Source: Roseomonas sp.
GTDB lineage: Bacteria > Pseudomonadota > Alphaproteobacteria > Acetobacterales > Acetobacteraceae
NCBI GenBank assembly: GCA_020249285.1
Contig: JADCFX010000041.1
Coordinates: forward strand, 1-64,000
Length of the DNA stretch: 64,000 nt
Direction: 5' to 3'
Position numbers and translations under genes: made by a program. Under the pieces are notes generated by a model. That model was given only the letters and a program-made list of their open reading frames with translations, was not told where the DNA came from and made no database searches. Shown here one piece after another: positions 27,418-36,085 of the stretch (the first letter of the stretch is position 1; every line of letters starts with the position of its first letter).

Positions 27418-28365
27418 ATGCTTAGACGCGCCATCCTTGCAAGCCTTTTAGCCTCGCCGAGTCTGGCCCAGACGCCAGAGCGCTCTGTTCGCCTGATCAT
27501 TGCTTTCCCCCCCGGCGGCAGCACCGATATCCTTGGAAGGTTGATCGCGCCGCGCATGGGCGAAGTGCTGGGCGCCGTGGTCACCCCGGAAAATCGCAGC
27601 GGCGCTTCGGGTGCCGTGGGGGCGGGCTTCGTCGCTCAGGCCGCGCCGGATGGTGGAACAATCCTGCTCGATTCCGGCGGGCAATCGGTCAATCCCTTCC
27701 TGATGCGCGGGCTTAGCTTCGATTATGTGCGGGACCTTGCGCCGATCACGCTGCTCACCACCCTGCCGCTCATTTTGATCACCGGCGCCGAATATGGCGT
27801 GGCCGATCTGCCCGCCTTGCTCGCGCGGCTCCGCGCCAACCCAGCCGAGGCACGCTATGGAAGTGTCGGCGTCGGTTCCCGGACCCATTTGGCGGCGGCA
27901 AGCCTGTTGCGGCGCGCCGGTATCGCAGGGGAACATATCCCCTATCGCGGCGGGGCGGATCAGATGGCGGGGTTGCTGCGTGGTGATGTGCCCTTCGGCT
28001 TTACCTCGCTTGCGCTGGCCACACCTTTGATCCGTGATGGCAAGGCGCGCGCCCTTGGGCTTTCCGCGCCTATGCGCAGCCCGGTCTTCCCGGCTTTGCC
28101 GACCATCAGTGAGCAGGGTTTTGCGGGGTTTCAGATGGGCGATTGGCTGGGTCTTTTGGCGCCCGCCGCCACCCCAGCACCGATGATTGCCCGCTTGGCC
28201 GCTGCCGCCAAGGAAGCGCTGGAACAGCCGGCCTTGGCACCCCGGCTGGAAGCGCTTGGCCTGACGCCAGCCGCGGACGGCCCCGAAGCCTTCGCCCGCT
28301 TCCTGGCCGCCGAGCGGGCCGAAATGCGCGACCTGATCGCGGCTGAGGGGATCAGGCTGGAATGA
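27418..28365 (+). CDS. Bug/TctC-family periplasmic binding protein
   Basis: This is the second tricarboxylate-type receptor in the window, 315 residues. A short signal peptide ends at SPSLAQ and is followed by RLIIAFPPGGSTDILGRLIAPR, the family signature. Later landmarks are YGSVGVGSRTHLAAASLL and the IPYRGGADQMAGLL ligand-binding loop. It follows uraH by 64 bases on the same strand, so a purine-derived ligand (urate, allantoin) is conceivable, but no permease genes are near. It has only general similarity to the copy at 15.6 kb. Confidence 0.92.
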   Translation: MLRRAILASLLASPSLAQTPERSVRLIIAFPPGGSTDILGRLIAPRMGEVLGAVVTPENRSGASGAVGAGFVAQAAPDGGTILLDSGGQSVNPFLMRGLSFDYVRDLAPITLLTTLPLILITGAEYGVADLPALLARLRANPAEARYGSVGVGSRTHLAAASLLRRAGIAGEHIPYRGGADQMAGLLRGDVPFGFTSLALATPLIRDGKARALGLSAPMRSPVFPALPTISEQGFAGFQMGDWLGLLAPAATPAPMIARLAAAAKEALEQPALAPRLEALGLTPAADGPEAFARFLAAERAEMRDLIAAEGIRLE

Positions 28366-28485
28366 AACGCGCCTTTGGGCGAATAAACCCAGCCCAGCGC
28401 CGCCTTTGCGCTTGCAAACCGCGCCCGAACATCGCAGATAGCGCGCACCATAGACTAAACCCTGAACCCTTATGGCGGGCGGCGT

Positions 28486-28516
28486 CCGGCGAAAGCCGGG
28501 GCGGGCGTCCGGCTTT
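28486..28516 (+). promoter_or_regulatory. Alternative hairpins in the fusA leader
   Basis: Two mutually exclusive stems precede fusA. CCGGC-GAAA-GCCGG (28486-28499) has a GNRA-type tetraloop. AAAGCCGG (28492-28499) instead pairs with CCGGCTTT (28509-28516) and is followed by TGCTT, giving a terminator-like shape. The sequence GGCGTCCGGC occurs twice in this leader, which creates the alternatives. The GGAGG ribosome-binding site starts eight bases after the second stem. This may be an attenuator or simply a leftover terminator of the upstream gene. Confidence 0.4.
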
Positions 28517-28534
28517 TGCTTATGGAGGCCCACC

Positions 28535-30616
28535 GTGGCGCGTACCCCGCTAGACCGCATCCGCAATATCGGCATCACCGCGCATATCGACGCGGGCAAG
28601 ACCACCACGACGGAACGCATCCTGTATTACACCGGCAAGTCCCACAAGATCGGTGAAGTGCATGAAGGCAATACCACGACCGATTACATGGACCAGGAAC
28701 GTGAGCGGGGGATCACCATCACCTCCGCCGCCGTGACCGCCGTGTGGAATGACCACCGCATCAACATCATTGATACGCCCGGCCATATTGACTTCAATAT
28801 TGAAGTGAACCGGTCCTTGCGCGTGCTGGATGGTGCGATCTTCATCATTGAAGGTGTCGCCGGTGTGCAGCCGCAATCTGAGACCAATTGGCGCCTGGCT
28901 GACCGCTACAATGTGCCGCGCATCATCTTCATCAATAAGCTTGACCGTACCGGCGCCGATTTCTATCGCGCTGCCGAAACGCTGACGGAAAAGCTCGGCA
29001 TTAATTGGGTTGCGCTGCAATTGCCGATCGGCATTGAAGACACCTTCCAGGGCATTGTTGACCTGGTCGAGATGAAGGCGCTGATCTGGGAAGGCGACGA
29101 ACTGGGCGCCAAGTATCATGAAGCGCCGATCCCAGCCGATTTGGCCGATAAGGTCGCAGAGTATCGCCAGAAGCTGCTCGATACCGTTGTCGGCATTGAT
29201 GAAACGGCGATGGAAGAATATTTCGACAAGGGCGATGTCAGCGTTGAGACGCTCAAGCGCTGCATCAAGCGCGGCACCATTTCGGGCGAATTCCGCCCGG
29301 TGCTATGCGGCACGGCCTTCAAGAACAAGGGCGTGCAGCCTTTGCTGGATGCGGTGATTGAATACCTGCCTTCCCCGATTGATCGTGAAGGCATCAAGGT
29401 TGCGCCGGAAGAAGGCCAGGATGAAACCGCCGAACGCCGCGTCATCCCCGCCAATGAAGATGAGCCCTTTGCCGGCCTCGCCTTCAAGATCATCAATGAC
29501 AAATACGGCAATCTGACCTTTGTGCGCGTCTATCGCGGCGTGCTGCGTTCGGGTGACCAGGTGCAGAACACCACCAAGGGCCATAAGGAACGCGTTGGCC
29601 GCATGTTCCAGATGCATGCCGATAAGCGCGAAGAAATCAAGGAAGTCTTCGCGGGTGATATCGCGGCTTTCGTGGGCCTGAAGGATACCGGCACGGGTGA
29701 TACGCTGGCCGCGCAGGAAGATGCGGTGATCCTGGAACGCATGGCCTTCCCGGTGCCGGTCATTGACATCTCGGTCGAACCAAAGACCAAGGAAGGGGTC
29801 GAGAAGATGACCCTTGGCTTGCAGAAGCTGGCCGGGGAAGACCCTTCACTGCGCCTGCGTACCGATCAGGAAACCGGCCAGACCATTCTGTCCGGCATGG
29901 GCGAATTGCACCTGGAAATCATCATTGACCGCCTGAAGCGCGAATATGGTGTGGATGCGAATATCGGGGCGCCGCAGGTGGCGTATCGTGAAACCATCTC
30001 CAAGGCGCATACCGAAACCTATACCCACAAGAAGCAGTCGGGCGGTTCGGGCCAATACGCCGAAGTGAAGATCATCTTCGAACCGAAGGAACGGAACGAG
30101 GGTATCGAATTCGTCAACGGCGTTGTCGGTGGTTCCGTGCCGCGCGAATACATCCCGGCCGTTGAAAAGGGCATCAAGGTGCAGGCCGATACCGGCGTGC
30201 TGGCCGGCTTCCCGACTGTGGACTTCAAATACAGCCTGGTGGATGGCAAGTACCACGATGTCGATTCCAGCGCGCTGGCGTTTGAAATCGCCGCTAAGGC
30301 TTGCTTCCGCGAAGGCATGAAGAAGGCCGGCCCGGTGATCCTGGAACCGATCATGGATGTGGAAGTGACCACGCCATCTGATCACGTGGGCGATGTGGTG
30401 GGTGATTTGAACCGCCGCCGCGGCGTGATCCAAAGCCAGGACATGGCGGGCACCAGCGTGATCGTGCGCGCGCATGTGCCGCTTAAGGAAATGTTCGGCT
30501 ATATTTCCAATTTGCGCGGCATGACGAAGGGGCGCGCTTCCTTCTCCATGCAGTTCCACCATTATGATCCCGTGCCGCGCAATATCGCGGATGAGATCAT
30601 GGCGAAGTCGGCGTAA
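28535..30616 (+). CDS. fusA: Translation elongation factor G
   Basis: EF-G is the GTPase that translocates tRNA-mRNA on the ribosome. The 693-residue protein has all domains: G1 [19 protein letters not shown], the switch [26 protein letters not shown], and the domain IV-V region ending [18 protein letters not shown]. The GTG at 28535 follows GGAGG at ideal spacing and gives the standard [19 protein letters not shown] start. NKLDR and [15 protein letters not shown] differ slightly from the commonest NKMDR and DTPGHVDF forms. It is not in an rpsL-rpsG-tuf cluster here, so it may be a relocated single copy or a second paralogue. A clear terminator follows. Confidence 0.96.
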   Translation: MARTPLDRIRNIGITAHIDAGKTTTTERILYYTGKSHKIGEVHEGNTTTDYMDQERERGITITSAAVTAVWNDHRINIIDTPGHIDFNIEVNRSLRVLDGAIFIIEGVAGVQPQSETNWRLADRYNVPRIIFINKLDRTGADFYRAAETLTEKLGINWVALQLPIGIEDTFQGIVDLVEMKALIWEGDELGAKYHEAPIPADLADKVAEYRQKLLDTVVGIDETAMEEYFDKGDVSVETLKRCIKRGTISGEFRPVLCGTAFKNKGVQPLLDAVIEYLPSPIDREGIKVAPEEGQDETAERRVIPANEDEPFAGLAFKIINDKYGNLTFVRVYRGVLRSGDQVQNTTKGHKERVGRMFQMHADKREEIKEVFAGDIAAFVGLKDTGTGDTLAAQEDAVILERMAFPVPVIDISVEPKTKEGVEKMTLGLQKLAGEDPSLRLRTDQETGQTILSGMGELHLEIIIDRLKREYGVDANIGAPQVAYRETISKAHTETYTHKKQSGGSGQYAEVKIIFEPKERNEGIEFVNGVVGGSVPREYIPAVEKGIKVQADTGVLAGFPTVDFKYSLVDGKYHDVDSSALAFEIAAKACFREGMKKAGPVILEPIMDVEVTTPSDHVGDVVGDLNRRRGVIQSQDMAGTSVIVRAHVPLKEMFGYISNLRGMTKGRASFSMQFHHYDPVPRNIADEIMAKSA

Positions 30617-30640
30617 TTCACGCCTGATTTTAGATCAGCA

Positions 30641-30675
30641 AAACGGCGCGGGGCCTTCCCGCGCCGTTTTTGTTT
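30641..30675 (+). terminator. Rho-independent terminator of fusA
   Basis: AAACGGCGCGGG (30641-30652) pairs perfectly with CCCGCGCCGTTT (30658-30669) around GCCTT and is followed by TTGTTT. It lies 25 bases after the fusA stop and just before the convergent hydrolase gene. Confidence 0.9.
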
Positions 30676-30684
30676 GGTGCGAGG

Positions 30685-31533
30685 TTATCCCGCCGCCGCC
30701 AAAACCTCCGCCGCCGCGCGCAGCAACACCCCATCGCGGCGCCAGAGCGCTTCCAGCACACGAAAGTGATCCGCCTCCGGCACCGGAATAAGCGCGCCGG
30801 GTGCTTGCGCCTCCGCCCGGTGGCGATGGAACACACGGCTTTGCCGGCGCAGTTCCGGCAATTCCCGCGCGCCATAGGCAATGGCGATGGGCTTTTGCAC
30901 CAAGGGCCGACGGATTGGCGAATGCGCCGTGATTTCGGCGGGCGTCAAATGCAGCTTGTCGTTCAGATTGGTCTCAGCGATGGGGGCCAATTCATAAATG
31001 CCGGACATGGCAAGCGCACCCACCACCAAGGGATGCTCCGCCGCCAGCGCCGCCAAATGCCCGCCCGCGGACCAGCCGGAAGCGACCACCTTCCCCGCCA
31101 CGCCATGCGCCTTCCCATGCGCGCCGAGCCAATCCAGCGCGGCGTGGATTTCGGCGACAATCCTGCTCATGGATGCTTCAGGCGCCAGCGTATAGCCGCA
31201 AATCCCAACTGACCAACCGGCGGCCAAGGCGCCTTCGGCCATGATGGCAAAATCCTCCCGCCGATTGCGCTGCCAATAGCCGCCATGGATGAAGACCAGG
31301 CAGGGCGCATCGGCACGCGCGGCAGGGTAGAGATCCCATTGTTCCCGCGCGCCACTACCAAAGGGCAGATCGAGATGCCCGGCATGCGCAGCGCGAAACG
31401 CCTCAGACAGCGCATTGCGATTGGCGACCTGCGCGGCGCTATCCGCCACGCCATTCAGATTGTCATAAGCCGCATCGCGCGCCGCCTGGGTCCAGCCTGC
31501 CCAGCCTTCGGGGGTGGCATAGGGGCTTGTCAT
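30685..31533 (-). CDS. Alpha/beta hydrolase, kynurenine formamidase-like
   Basis: This serine hydrolase of 282 residues has the oxyanion motif FIHGGYWQRN (the HGGxW of kynurenine formamidase-type esterases), the nucleophile elbow SGWSAGGHLAA and a late VPEADHFRVLEAL that supplies the catalytic His. Family enzymes hydrolyse arylformamides or carboxyl esters. Its ATG overlaps the stop of the upstream 2-hydroxyacid dehydrogenase gene, the last step of a four-gene minus-strand operon. No kyn genes are adjacent, so the actual substrate is open. Confidence 0.85.
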   Translation of the reverse strand: MTSPYATPEGWAGWTQAARDAAYDNLNGVADSAAQVANRNALSEAFRAAHAGHLDLPFGSGAREQWDLYPAARADAPCLVFIHGGYWQRNRREDFAIMAEGALAAGWSVGICGYTLAPEASMSRIVAEIHAALDWLGAHGKAHGVAGKVVASGWSAGGHLAALAAEHPLVVGALAMSGIYELAPIAETNLNDKLHLTPAEITAHSPIRRPLVQKPIAIAYGARELPELRRQSRVFHRHRAEAQAPGALIPVPEADHFRVLEALWRRDGVLLRAAAEVLAAAG

Positions 31534-32498
31534 GGCTTGATCACTCCGATGGGTGCGCCGGCAAGGAAGGCGTTGGTCGCTGCAACCGCCACTTCGTAAT
31601 AGGTACGGTAATTCTGTTCCGTGACATAACCAAGATGCGGCGTCAGCACGGTATTCGGTGCGCTCAGGATCGGGTGATCCATGGGCATGGGTTCGATATC
31701 AAACACATCCAAGCCAGCGCCGGCGATGCGCCCTTCCTGCAATGCCGCAATCAGCGCCGCCTGTTCAATCAGCGGGCCGCGGCTAGTGTTCACGATGAAG
31801 GCGGTTTGTTTCATCAGCGCCAGATCAGGCGCGGTGATGGTGTTGCGCGACCGATCCGAAAGAATGAGGTGCAGCGTCACCACATCGGCTTCTCGCAGCA
31901 AAGTCGCCTTGTCCACACGCGTTGCGCCAATCTCGGCAGCGCGTTCATCGGTCAGGTTGGTGGACCAGGCCAGCACCTTCATGCCGAAGGCCTGGCCGAT
32001 TTTCGCAACGCGGCCGCCAAGCTTGCCAAGCCCAATCACGCCAAGCGTTTTGCCTTCCAGCCCCAGGCCGATATGCGTCTGCCAGCGCCCGGCGCGCAGC
32101 GCTTCCTGCTGGCGCGGAATATCGCGCACCAGGGACAGGATCAGCCCCCAGGTCAGATCAGCCGTTGGATCGCCCGATGTGCCCGTGCCGCAAAACACCA
32201 CGCCACGCTCAGCGCAGGCCGCAGCGTCAATGGAACGATTGCGCCCGCCGGTTGTGATGATCACCCGCAGATTGGGCAGCGCTTCAATCAAAGCACGCGG
32301 AAAGGGCGTTCTTTCGCGCATCGCAAGGATGGCATCAAAAGGCTTCAGCCTTTCAACCAGCGCCGCATGATCGGTGATGGTATCGCGAAAGACAGTGATC
32401 TCTACACCCTTGGGCAGCTTGTCCCAGGGGCCGAGGGAAAGTGCCACGCCCTGGTAATCATCCAGAATGGCGAAGCGCTTGAGGGGGGCAATAGGCAT
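31530..32498 (-). CDS. D-2-hydroxyacid dehydrogenase family protein
   Basis: This NAD-dependent dehydrogenase of 322 residues has the Rossmann motif GVIGLGKLGGRVAKIGQAFGM, catalytic Arg in VNTSRGPLIEQAAL, Glu in GLDVFDIEPMP and His in LTPHLGYVTEQ. The N-terminal segment RFAILDDYQGVALSL is typical of a subgroup of uncharacterised 2-hydroxyacid dehydrogenases rather than of SerA, and it has no ACT domain. It lies 16 bases after a thioesterase gene and overlaps the hydrolase gene downstream. Confidence 0.9.
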   Translation of the reverse strand: MPIAPLKRFAILDDYQGVALSLGPWDKLPKGVEITVFRDTITDHAALVERLKPFDAILAMRERTPFPRALIEALPNLRVIITTGGRNRSIDAAACAERGVVFCGTGTSGDPTADLTWGLILSLVRDIPRQQEALRAGRWQTHIGLGLEGKTLGVIGLGKLGGRVAKIGQAFGMKVLAWSTNLTDERAAEIGATRVDKATLLREADVVTLHLILSDRSRNTITAPDLALMKQTAFIVNTSRGPLIEQAALIAALQEGRIAGAGLDVFDIEPMPMDHPILSAPNTVLTPHLGYVTEQNYRTYYEVAVAATNAFLAGAPIGVIKP

Positions 32499-32514
32499 AA
32501 GGTGTTCCTTGAAG

Positions 32515-32958
32515 TTACGAAGGTTTCAGGGTGATGCGCTGCAAAGCGGCGCGCAGATTTTCCGGCAAGGGTGTTGGCGTTTTCTGCGTGGCGCGATCCA
32601 CATAGACATGCACCAGATAGCCTTCGGCACTCGCTTCATCTTCATCATTGCGGAAAATGCCGACCTCATAACGGACGGATGTATTGCCCGCGCGCCCGCA
32701 ACGAAGCCCGCAGGTGATGTCATCCGGGAAAGCGATGGGTGCGAAATAGCGGCATTGCGTTTCCACCACCAGGCCAATCACCGGCGCGGTCGGGATATGC
32801 AAAAACCCTGAGGAGGTCAGGAAGCGTGCCACCGCACTATCTATCCAGGAATAATAGATGACGTTGTTGATATGGCCATAGACGTCATTATCCATCCAGC
32901 GCGTGGCGATGGGCACGAACATGGCGTAGTCGGCGCGCTGTGCGCGTTGTTTGCTCAT
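32515..32958 (-). CDS. 4HBT-type acyl-CoA thioesterase
   Basis: This hot-dog-fold thioesterase of 147 residues belongs to the 4-hydroxybenzoyl-CoA thioesterase/YbgC group. The catalytic region RWMDNDVYGHINNVIYYSWID contains the family's Asp and the HxNN helix start. A second strand ETQCRYFAPIAFPDDITCG is well conserved. It probably cleaves short- or medium-chain acyl-CoAs in the cytoplasm. It sits in the operon between the NMT1-like binding protein and the dehydrogenase. Confidence 0.88.
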   Translation of the reverse strand: MSKQRAQRADYAMFVPIATRWMDNDVYGHINNVIYYSWIDSAVARFLTSSGFLHIPTAPVIGLVVETQCRYFAPIAFPDDITCGLRCGRAGNTSVRYEVGIFRNDEDEASAEGYLVHVYVDRATQKTPTPLPENLRAALQRITLKPS

Positions 32959-32967
32959 GCGCTGCCC

Positions 32968-33873
32968 CTAACGGCCCAAGGCGCGCGTCACAATCGCGTC
33001 ATCCACGCAATCGGCGAAGCTTGGCTCACGCGCAATCACGCCGGCGCTTTTCATCGCACCGCGTAATTGGGTGAAGGCAGCTTCCGGGAAATGCGGCGTT
33101 TCCGGCCAAAGCCGCGCCGCCTGATAGCGCGCCAGCGCCGTGGTCAGCACCGGCAAAGCCACATCGGGGAATAGCGGCGCGACGCTTGCCGCGATCTCGG
33201 CAGCCGGCGCTGCATAAACATAAGTGAGCGCATCGGCCAAGGCGCGCGTCATCGCTTCAAACTCGGCGCTGAAACGCTGCATATTCGCCTGCGTCGCATA
33301 GAGCGCCGTATAAGCGCTCGGCCCCCGATCGGAAGCGCGATGCCAAACCGCGCCGCCCTTGGCTTCAAGCAAGGTGGCGAAGGGTTCAAACATTTGCGCG
33401 ACATCCAGCGTGCCATTCGCGACCGCATCGGCGTTCTCCGCCATGGTCTTGTCGGTCACGCGCGCCATGGCGTCAGGGTCCACACCCGCCTGGCGCAGAT
33501 CATCCTGCAAGCACCACCAGGGGGTCGGCACTTCCTTCACGCTGCCGAAACGCAACTTCGGCAAATCCTTCAGGGTGAAGCCCGGGTTCGCCCCGCGCCC
33601 CAGCAGCATGAAGGGATCGCGCATCACCACCGCGCAAAAGGACCGCAAGGGGCAGGTGGGGTCTGCCGCGCGCATCATGATCACGCGCATGGGGCCAGAC
33701 CAGGCGACATCGGCCTGGTCTGCCAACAACGCCTCCGCCGCCTTTGTTGGGTCGCCGGCCGTGGCGCGGGTGACCGTCACGCCATGGCGCGCGTAAAAGC
33801 CGCGCTGCTCGGCGACGTAAAAGGGCGCGTAGAACACCGCGCGAAAGGGTTCGGCAAGGCGGATGGGCTGCAC
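32968..33873 (-). CDS. NMT1/THI5-like ABC substrate-binding protein
   Basis: This solute-binding protein of 301 residues belongs to the SsuA/THI5/NMT1 group (YAPFYVAEQRGFYARHGVTV, DQADVAWSGPMRV). Family members bind pyrimidine precursors of thiamine, sulfonates or similar compounds. No obvious signal peptide precedes the mature-like start IRLAEPFRAVFYAPFYVA, so either the true start was missed or the protein acts in the cytoplasm. No ATPase or permease gene is nearby. It leads a four-gene operon. Confidence 0.82.
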   Translation of the reverse strand: MQPIRLAEPFRAVFYAPFYVAEQRGFYARHGVTVTRATAGDPTKAAEALLADQADVAWSGPMRVIMMRAADPTCPLRSFCAVVMRDPFMLLGRGANPGFTLKDLPKLRFGSVKEVPTPWWCLQDDLRQAGVDPDAMARVTDKTMAENADAVANGTLDVAQMFEPFATLLEAKGGAVWHRASDRGPSAYTALYATQANMQRFSAEFEAMTRALADALTYVYAAPAAEIAASVAPLFPDVALPVLTTALARYQAARLWPETPHFPEAAFTQLRGAMKSAGVIAREPSFADCVDDAIVTRALGR

Positions 33874-34080
33874 AATCGGGGCTCCTTCAGGTGCCTCATT
33901 CTGCCCGAGCTTGGCGTCCCGGTCAGCCCCGTCCGACCCTGCCCCGAGTCGCGCTTTGCGGCGTTTCTGAACATCGGCCTCTAAGGCCTTGCGGGATCAG
34001 CAGGAAGCACGCAACCCCTTCGCCCGTCAAACGGAAGACGCTATATGTTGTAGCTGTCGCCGGGGACACCCACTAGAAGC

Positions 34081-34089
34081 TGTGGATAA
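34081..34089 (-). promoter_or_regulatory. Perfect DnaA box upstream of minC
   Basis: The minus strand reads TTATCCACA, the consensus DnaA 9-mer, 38 bases before the minC start. The surrounding gap (33874-34126) contains the minCDE promoter region but no other signal I can name. One chance match is expected about every second window of this size, so its role is uncertain. Confidence 0.4.
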
Positions 34090-34126
34090 CTCGGAGGCGC
34101 ATCGAGATCGAGCCCCCAGGAGTTCC

Positions 34127-34909
34127 ATGCCCAGCGCCGCGCCAAGGCCAGATAACGCCACCCGCATTGAACCCTTTCGCCTGCGCGGGGCGAATTTCAA
34201 TCTGCTTGTGCTGCGCCTGCTGGATCATCGCCCGGAAGTGGTGGTGCCGGCCATTGGCGACCAATTCCGCCGCGCGCCTGGCTTTCTGCGCTTTGCGCCG
34301 ATTGTGCTTGGCCTCAGTGACATTCAGGTCCCGCCGGCTGAGGTGGATTTCCCCGGTCTGATCCAGGGCCTCAAAGAACTTGAGATCATGCCGATCGGCA
34401 CCACCGGCGGCACGGCAGAAATGCGCAATGTAGCGATATCCTACGGCCTGCCCCCGGTGCGGAGCATAGGCGGCAAGGAAACGGATGAGGACATCACCGC
34501 AGCGCCCGCGCCTCCGGCTGGTGAGGCCGCGCAGGCCGCACCTCCCCCGCCGCTGCCGATCGCCAAGCCCGCTGCCGCACGCGCGACCATGGTGGTGGAC
34601 CAGCCCGTGCGCGCCGGCCAGCGCATTTGGGCAGAGGGGTCAGATTTGATCATTACCTCCACCGTCAATGCTGGGGCCGAGGTGATTGCGGATGGCAATA
34701 TCCATGTCTATGGCGCGCTACGTGGCCGCGCCATTGCGGGTGGCGCTGACAATATGGAAGCGCGGGTTTTCGCGCTGAATTTCGATCCGGAATTGGTTTC
34801 CATCGCCGGCTTCTACGCCGTGCGGGAAGGCTTTCCGGCAGCACAGATTGGCAAGGCGATGCAGGTGCGGCTGGTCGGTGAGCGCATGCGCTTCGACCCC
34901 ATCACCTGA
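34127..34909 (+). CDS. minC: Septum site-determining protein MinC
   Basis: MinC inhibits FtsZ ring formation away from mid-cell and is brought to the membrane by MinD. The 260-residue protein has an N-terminal FtsZ-inhibitory domain (FRLRGANFNLLVLRLLD), a Pro/Ala-rich linker at about 125-150 (APAPPAGEAAQAAPPPP), and a C-terminal beta-helix with DQPVRAGQRIWAEGSDLII, HVYGALRGRAIAG and the typical AQIGKAMQVRL end. The ATG is preceded by AGGAG. It is followed by minD and minE, the canonical order. Confidence 0.95.
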   Translation: MPSAAPRPDNATRIEPFRLRGANFNLLVLRLLDHRPEVVVPAIGDQFRRAPGFLRFAPIVLGLSDIQVPPAEVDFPGLIQGLKELEIMPIGTTGGTAEMRNVAISYGLPPVRSIGGKETDEDITAAPAPPAGEAAQAAPPPPLPIAKPAAARATMVVDQPVRAGQRIWAEGSDLIITSTVNAGAEVIADGNIHVYGALRGRAIAGGADNMEARVFALNFDPELVSIAGFYAVREGFPAAQIGKAMQVRLVGERMRFDPIT

Positions 34910-34944
34910 TCGCAGTGCATTAAGGTCTTAGGGAGGCAGAGGTT

Positions 34945-35763
34945 ATGGCTCAGGTTATCGTGGTGACATCTGGCAAGGGCGGCGTCGGCAAGACGACATC
35001 AAGCGCCGCCTTCGCAACCGGCCTTGCCCAGCGCGGCAAGAAGACGGTGGTGATTGATTTCGATGTGGGCTTGCGCAATCTCGACCTCATTATGGGTGTC
35101 GAAAGGCGCGTGGTGTTCGACATCATCAATGTCATTCAAGGCGAAGCGCGGCTGAGCCAGGCGTTGATCCGCGACAAGCGTGTTGAGTCGCTTTCCATCC
35201 TGCCGGCGTCCCAGACCAAGGATAAGGATACGCTGACCAAGGAAGGGGTCGCGAAGATCATCGAGGAACTCTCGAAGGAATTCGATTACATCCTGTGTGA
35301 CAGCCCCGCCGGCATTGAAAAGGGCGCGCTGCTTGCGCTGTATTTTGCCGATCAGGCGATTGTGGTGACGAACCCGGAAGTGTCTTCAGTGCGGGATTCG
35401 GATCGCATTCTTGGCGTGCTGCAATCCAAATCGAAGCGCGCGGAAGAAAAGCGCGAACCGGTGAAGGAACATCTGCTGGTGACGCGTTTTGACCCGAACC
35501 GCGTGGAAAAGGGCGAAATGCTGAAGCTGGAGGATATTCGCGAAATCCTGGCCATTCCGCTGCTTGGTGTGATCCCTGAAAGCGAAAGCGTGTTGCGCGC
35601 TTCCAATACCGGCACGCCGGTGATCATGGATAATGAAAGCAATGCCGGCCAAGCCTATGCCGATGCGGTTTCCCGCTTCCTCGGCGATGATGTCCCGCAT
35701 CGCTTCCTGGAAGCGGAGCGCAAGGGCCTGTTCCGGCGCCTATTTGGTGGGAGGGCCGCATAA
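34945..35763 (+). CDS. minD: Septum site-determining protein MinD (ATPase)
   Basis: MinD is a deviant-Walker-A ATPase that binds the membrane in its ATP form, recruits MinC and oscillates under MinE control. The 272-residue protein has SGKGGVGKTTSSAAFATGLA with the signature lysine, VIDFDVGLRNLDLIMG, and CDSPAGIEKGALLAL. The C-terminal FLEAERKGLFRRLFGG is the amphipathic membrane-targeting helix. GGGAGG precedes the ATG. Its last base is the first base of minE. Confidence 0.97.
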   Translation: MAQVIVVTSGKGGVGKTTSSAAFATGLAQRGKKTVVIDFDVGLRNLDLIMGVERRVVFDIINVIQGEARLSQALIRDKRVESLSILPASQTKDKDTLTKEGVAKIIEELSKEFDYILCDSPAGIEKGALLALYFADQAIVVTNPEVSSVRDSDRILGVLQSKSKRAEEKREPVKEHLLVTRFDPNRVEKGEMLKLEDIREILAIPLLGVIPESESVLRASNTGTPVIMDNESNAGQAYADAVSRFLGDDVPHRFLEAERKGLFRRLFGGRAA

Positions 35764-36044
35764 TGTCCTGGCTCGATTTCTTCCGTGGCCGGCGCAAGGA
35801 TGATAGCGCCGTTGCCGCCAAGGAAAGGCTTCAGATTGTGCTGGCGCATGAACGCATTGGCCGCAATCGAGAGGATTTCCTGCCGAAGCTGCAGCAGGAA
35901 TTGGTGGCGGTTGTCGCGCGCTATGTCGCGATTGATCCTAGCAAGGTGAATGTGCATCTCGATCGCGGCGGGGATATGTCCACGCTTGAGATTGAGATTG
36001 AATTGCCCGCACCCTCCGTGATGCGGATCGCAACGGCGCGCTGA
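35763..36044 (+). CDS. minE: Cell division topological specificity factor MinE
   Basis: MinE stimulates the MinD ATPase and displaces MinC, which restricts inhibition to the poles. The 93-residue protein shows the N-terminal SWLDFFRGRRKDDSAVAAKERLQIVLAHER (membrane-targeting and anti-MinCD region) and the C-terminal topological domain YVAIDPSKVNVHLDRGGDMSTLEIEIELP. It overlaps the minD stop by one base (TAATG), so the two are coupled. Confidence 0.96.
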   Translation: MSWLDFFRGRRKDDSAVAAKERLQIVLAHERIGRNREDFLPKLQQELVAVVARYVAIDPSKVNVHLDRGGDMSTLEIEIELPAPSVMRIATAR

Positions 36045-36058
36045 CACCAGCGATAGCG

Positions 36059-36085
36059 AGGGGCGCCGGCGCCGCTAACGCCCCT
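36059..36085. terminator. Possible bidirectional terminator between minE and a convergent gene
   Basis: AGGGGCG (36059-36065) pairs with CGCCCCT (36079-36085) at the junction of two convergent genes and overlaps the stop of the minus-strand gene. It has no T-run, so the call is weak. Confidence 0.3.
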
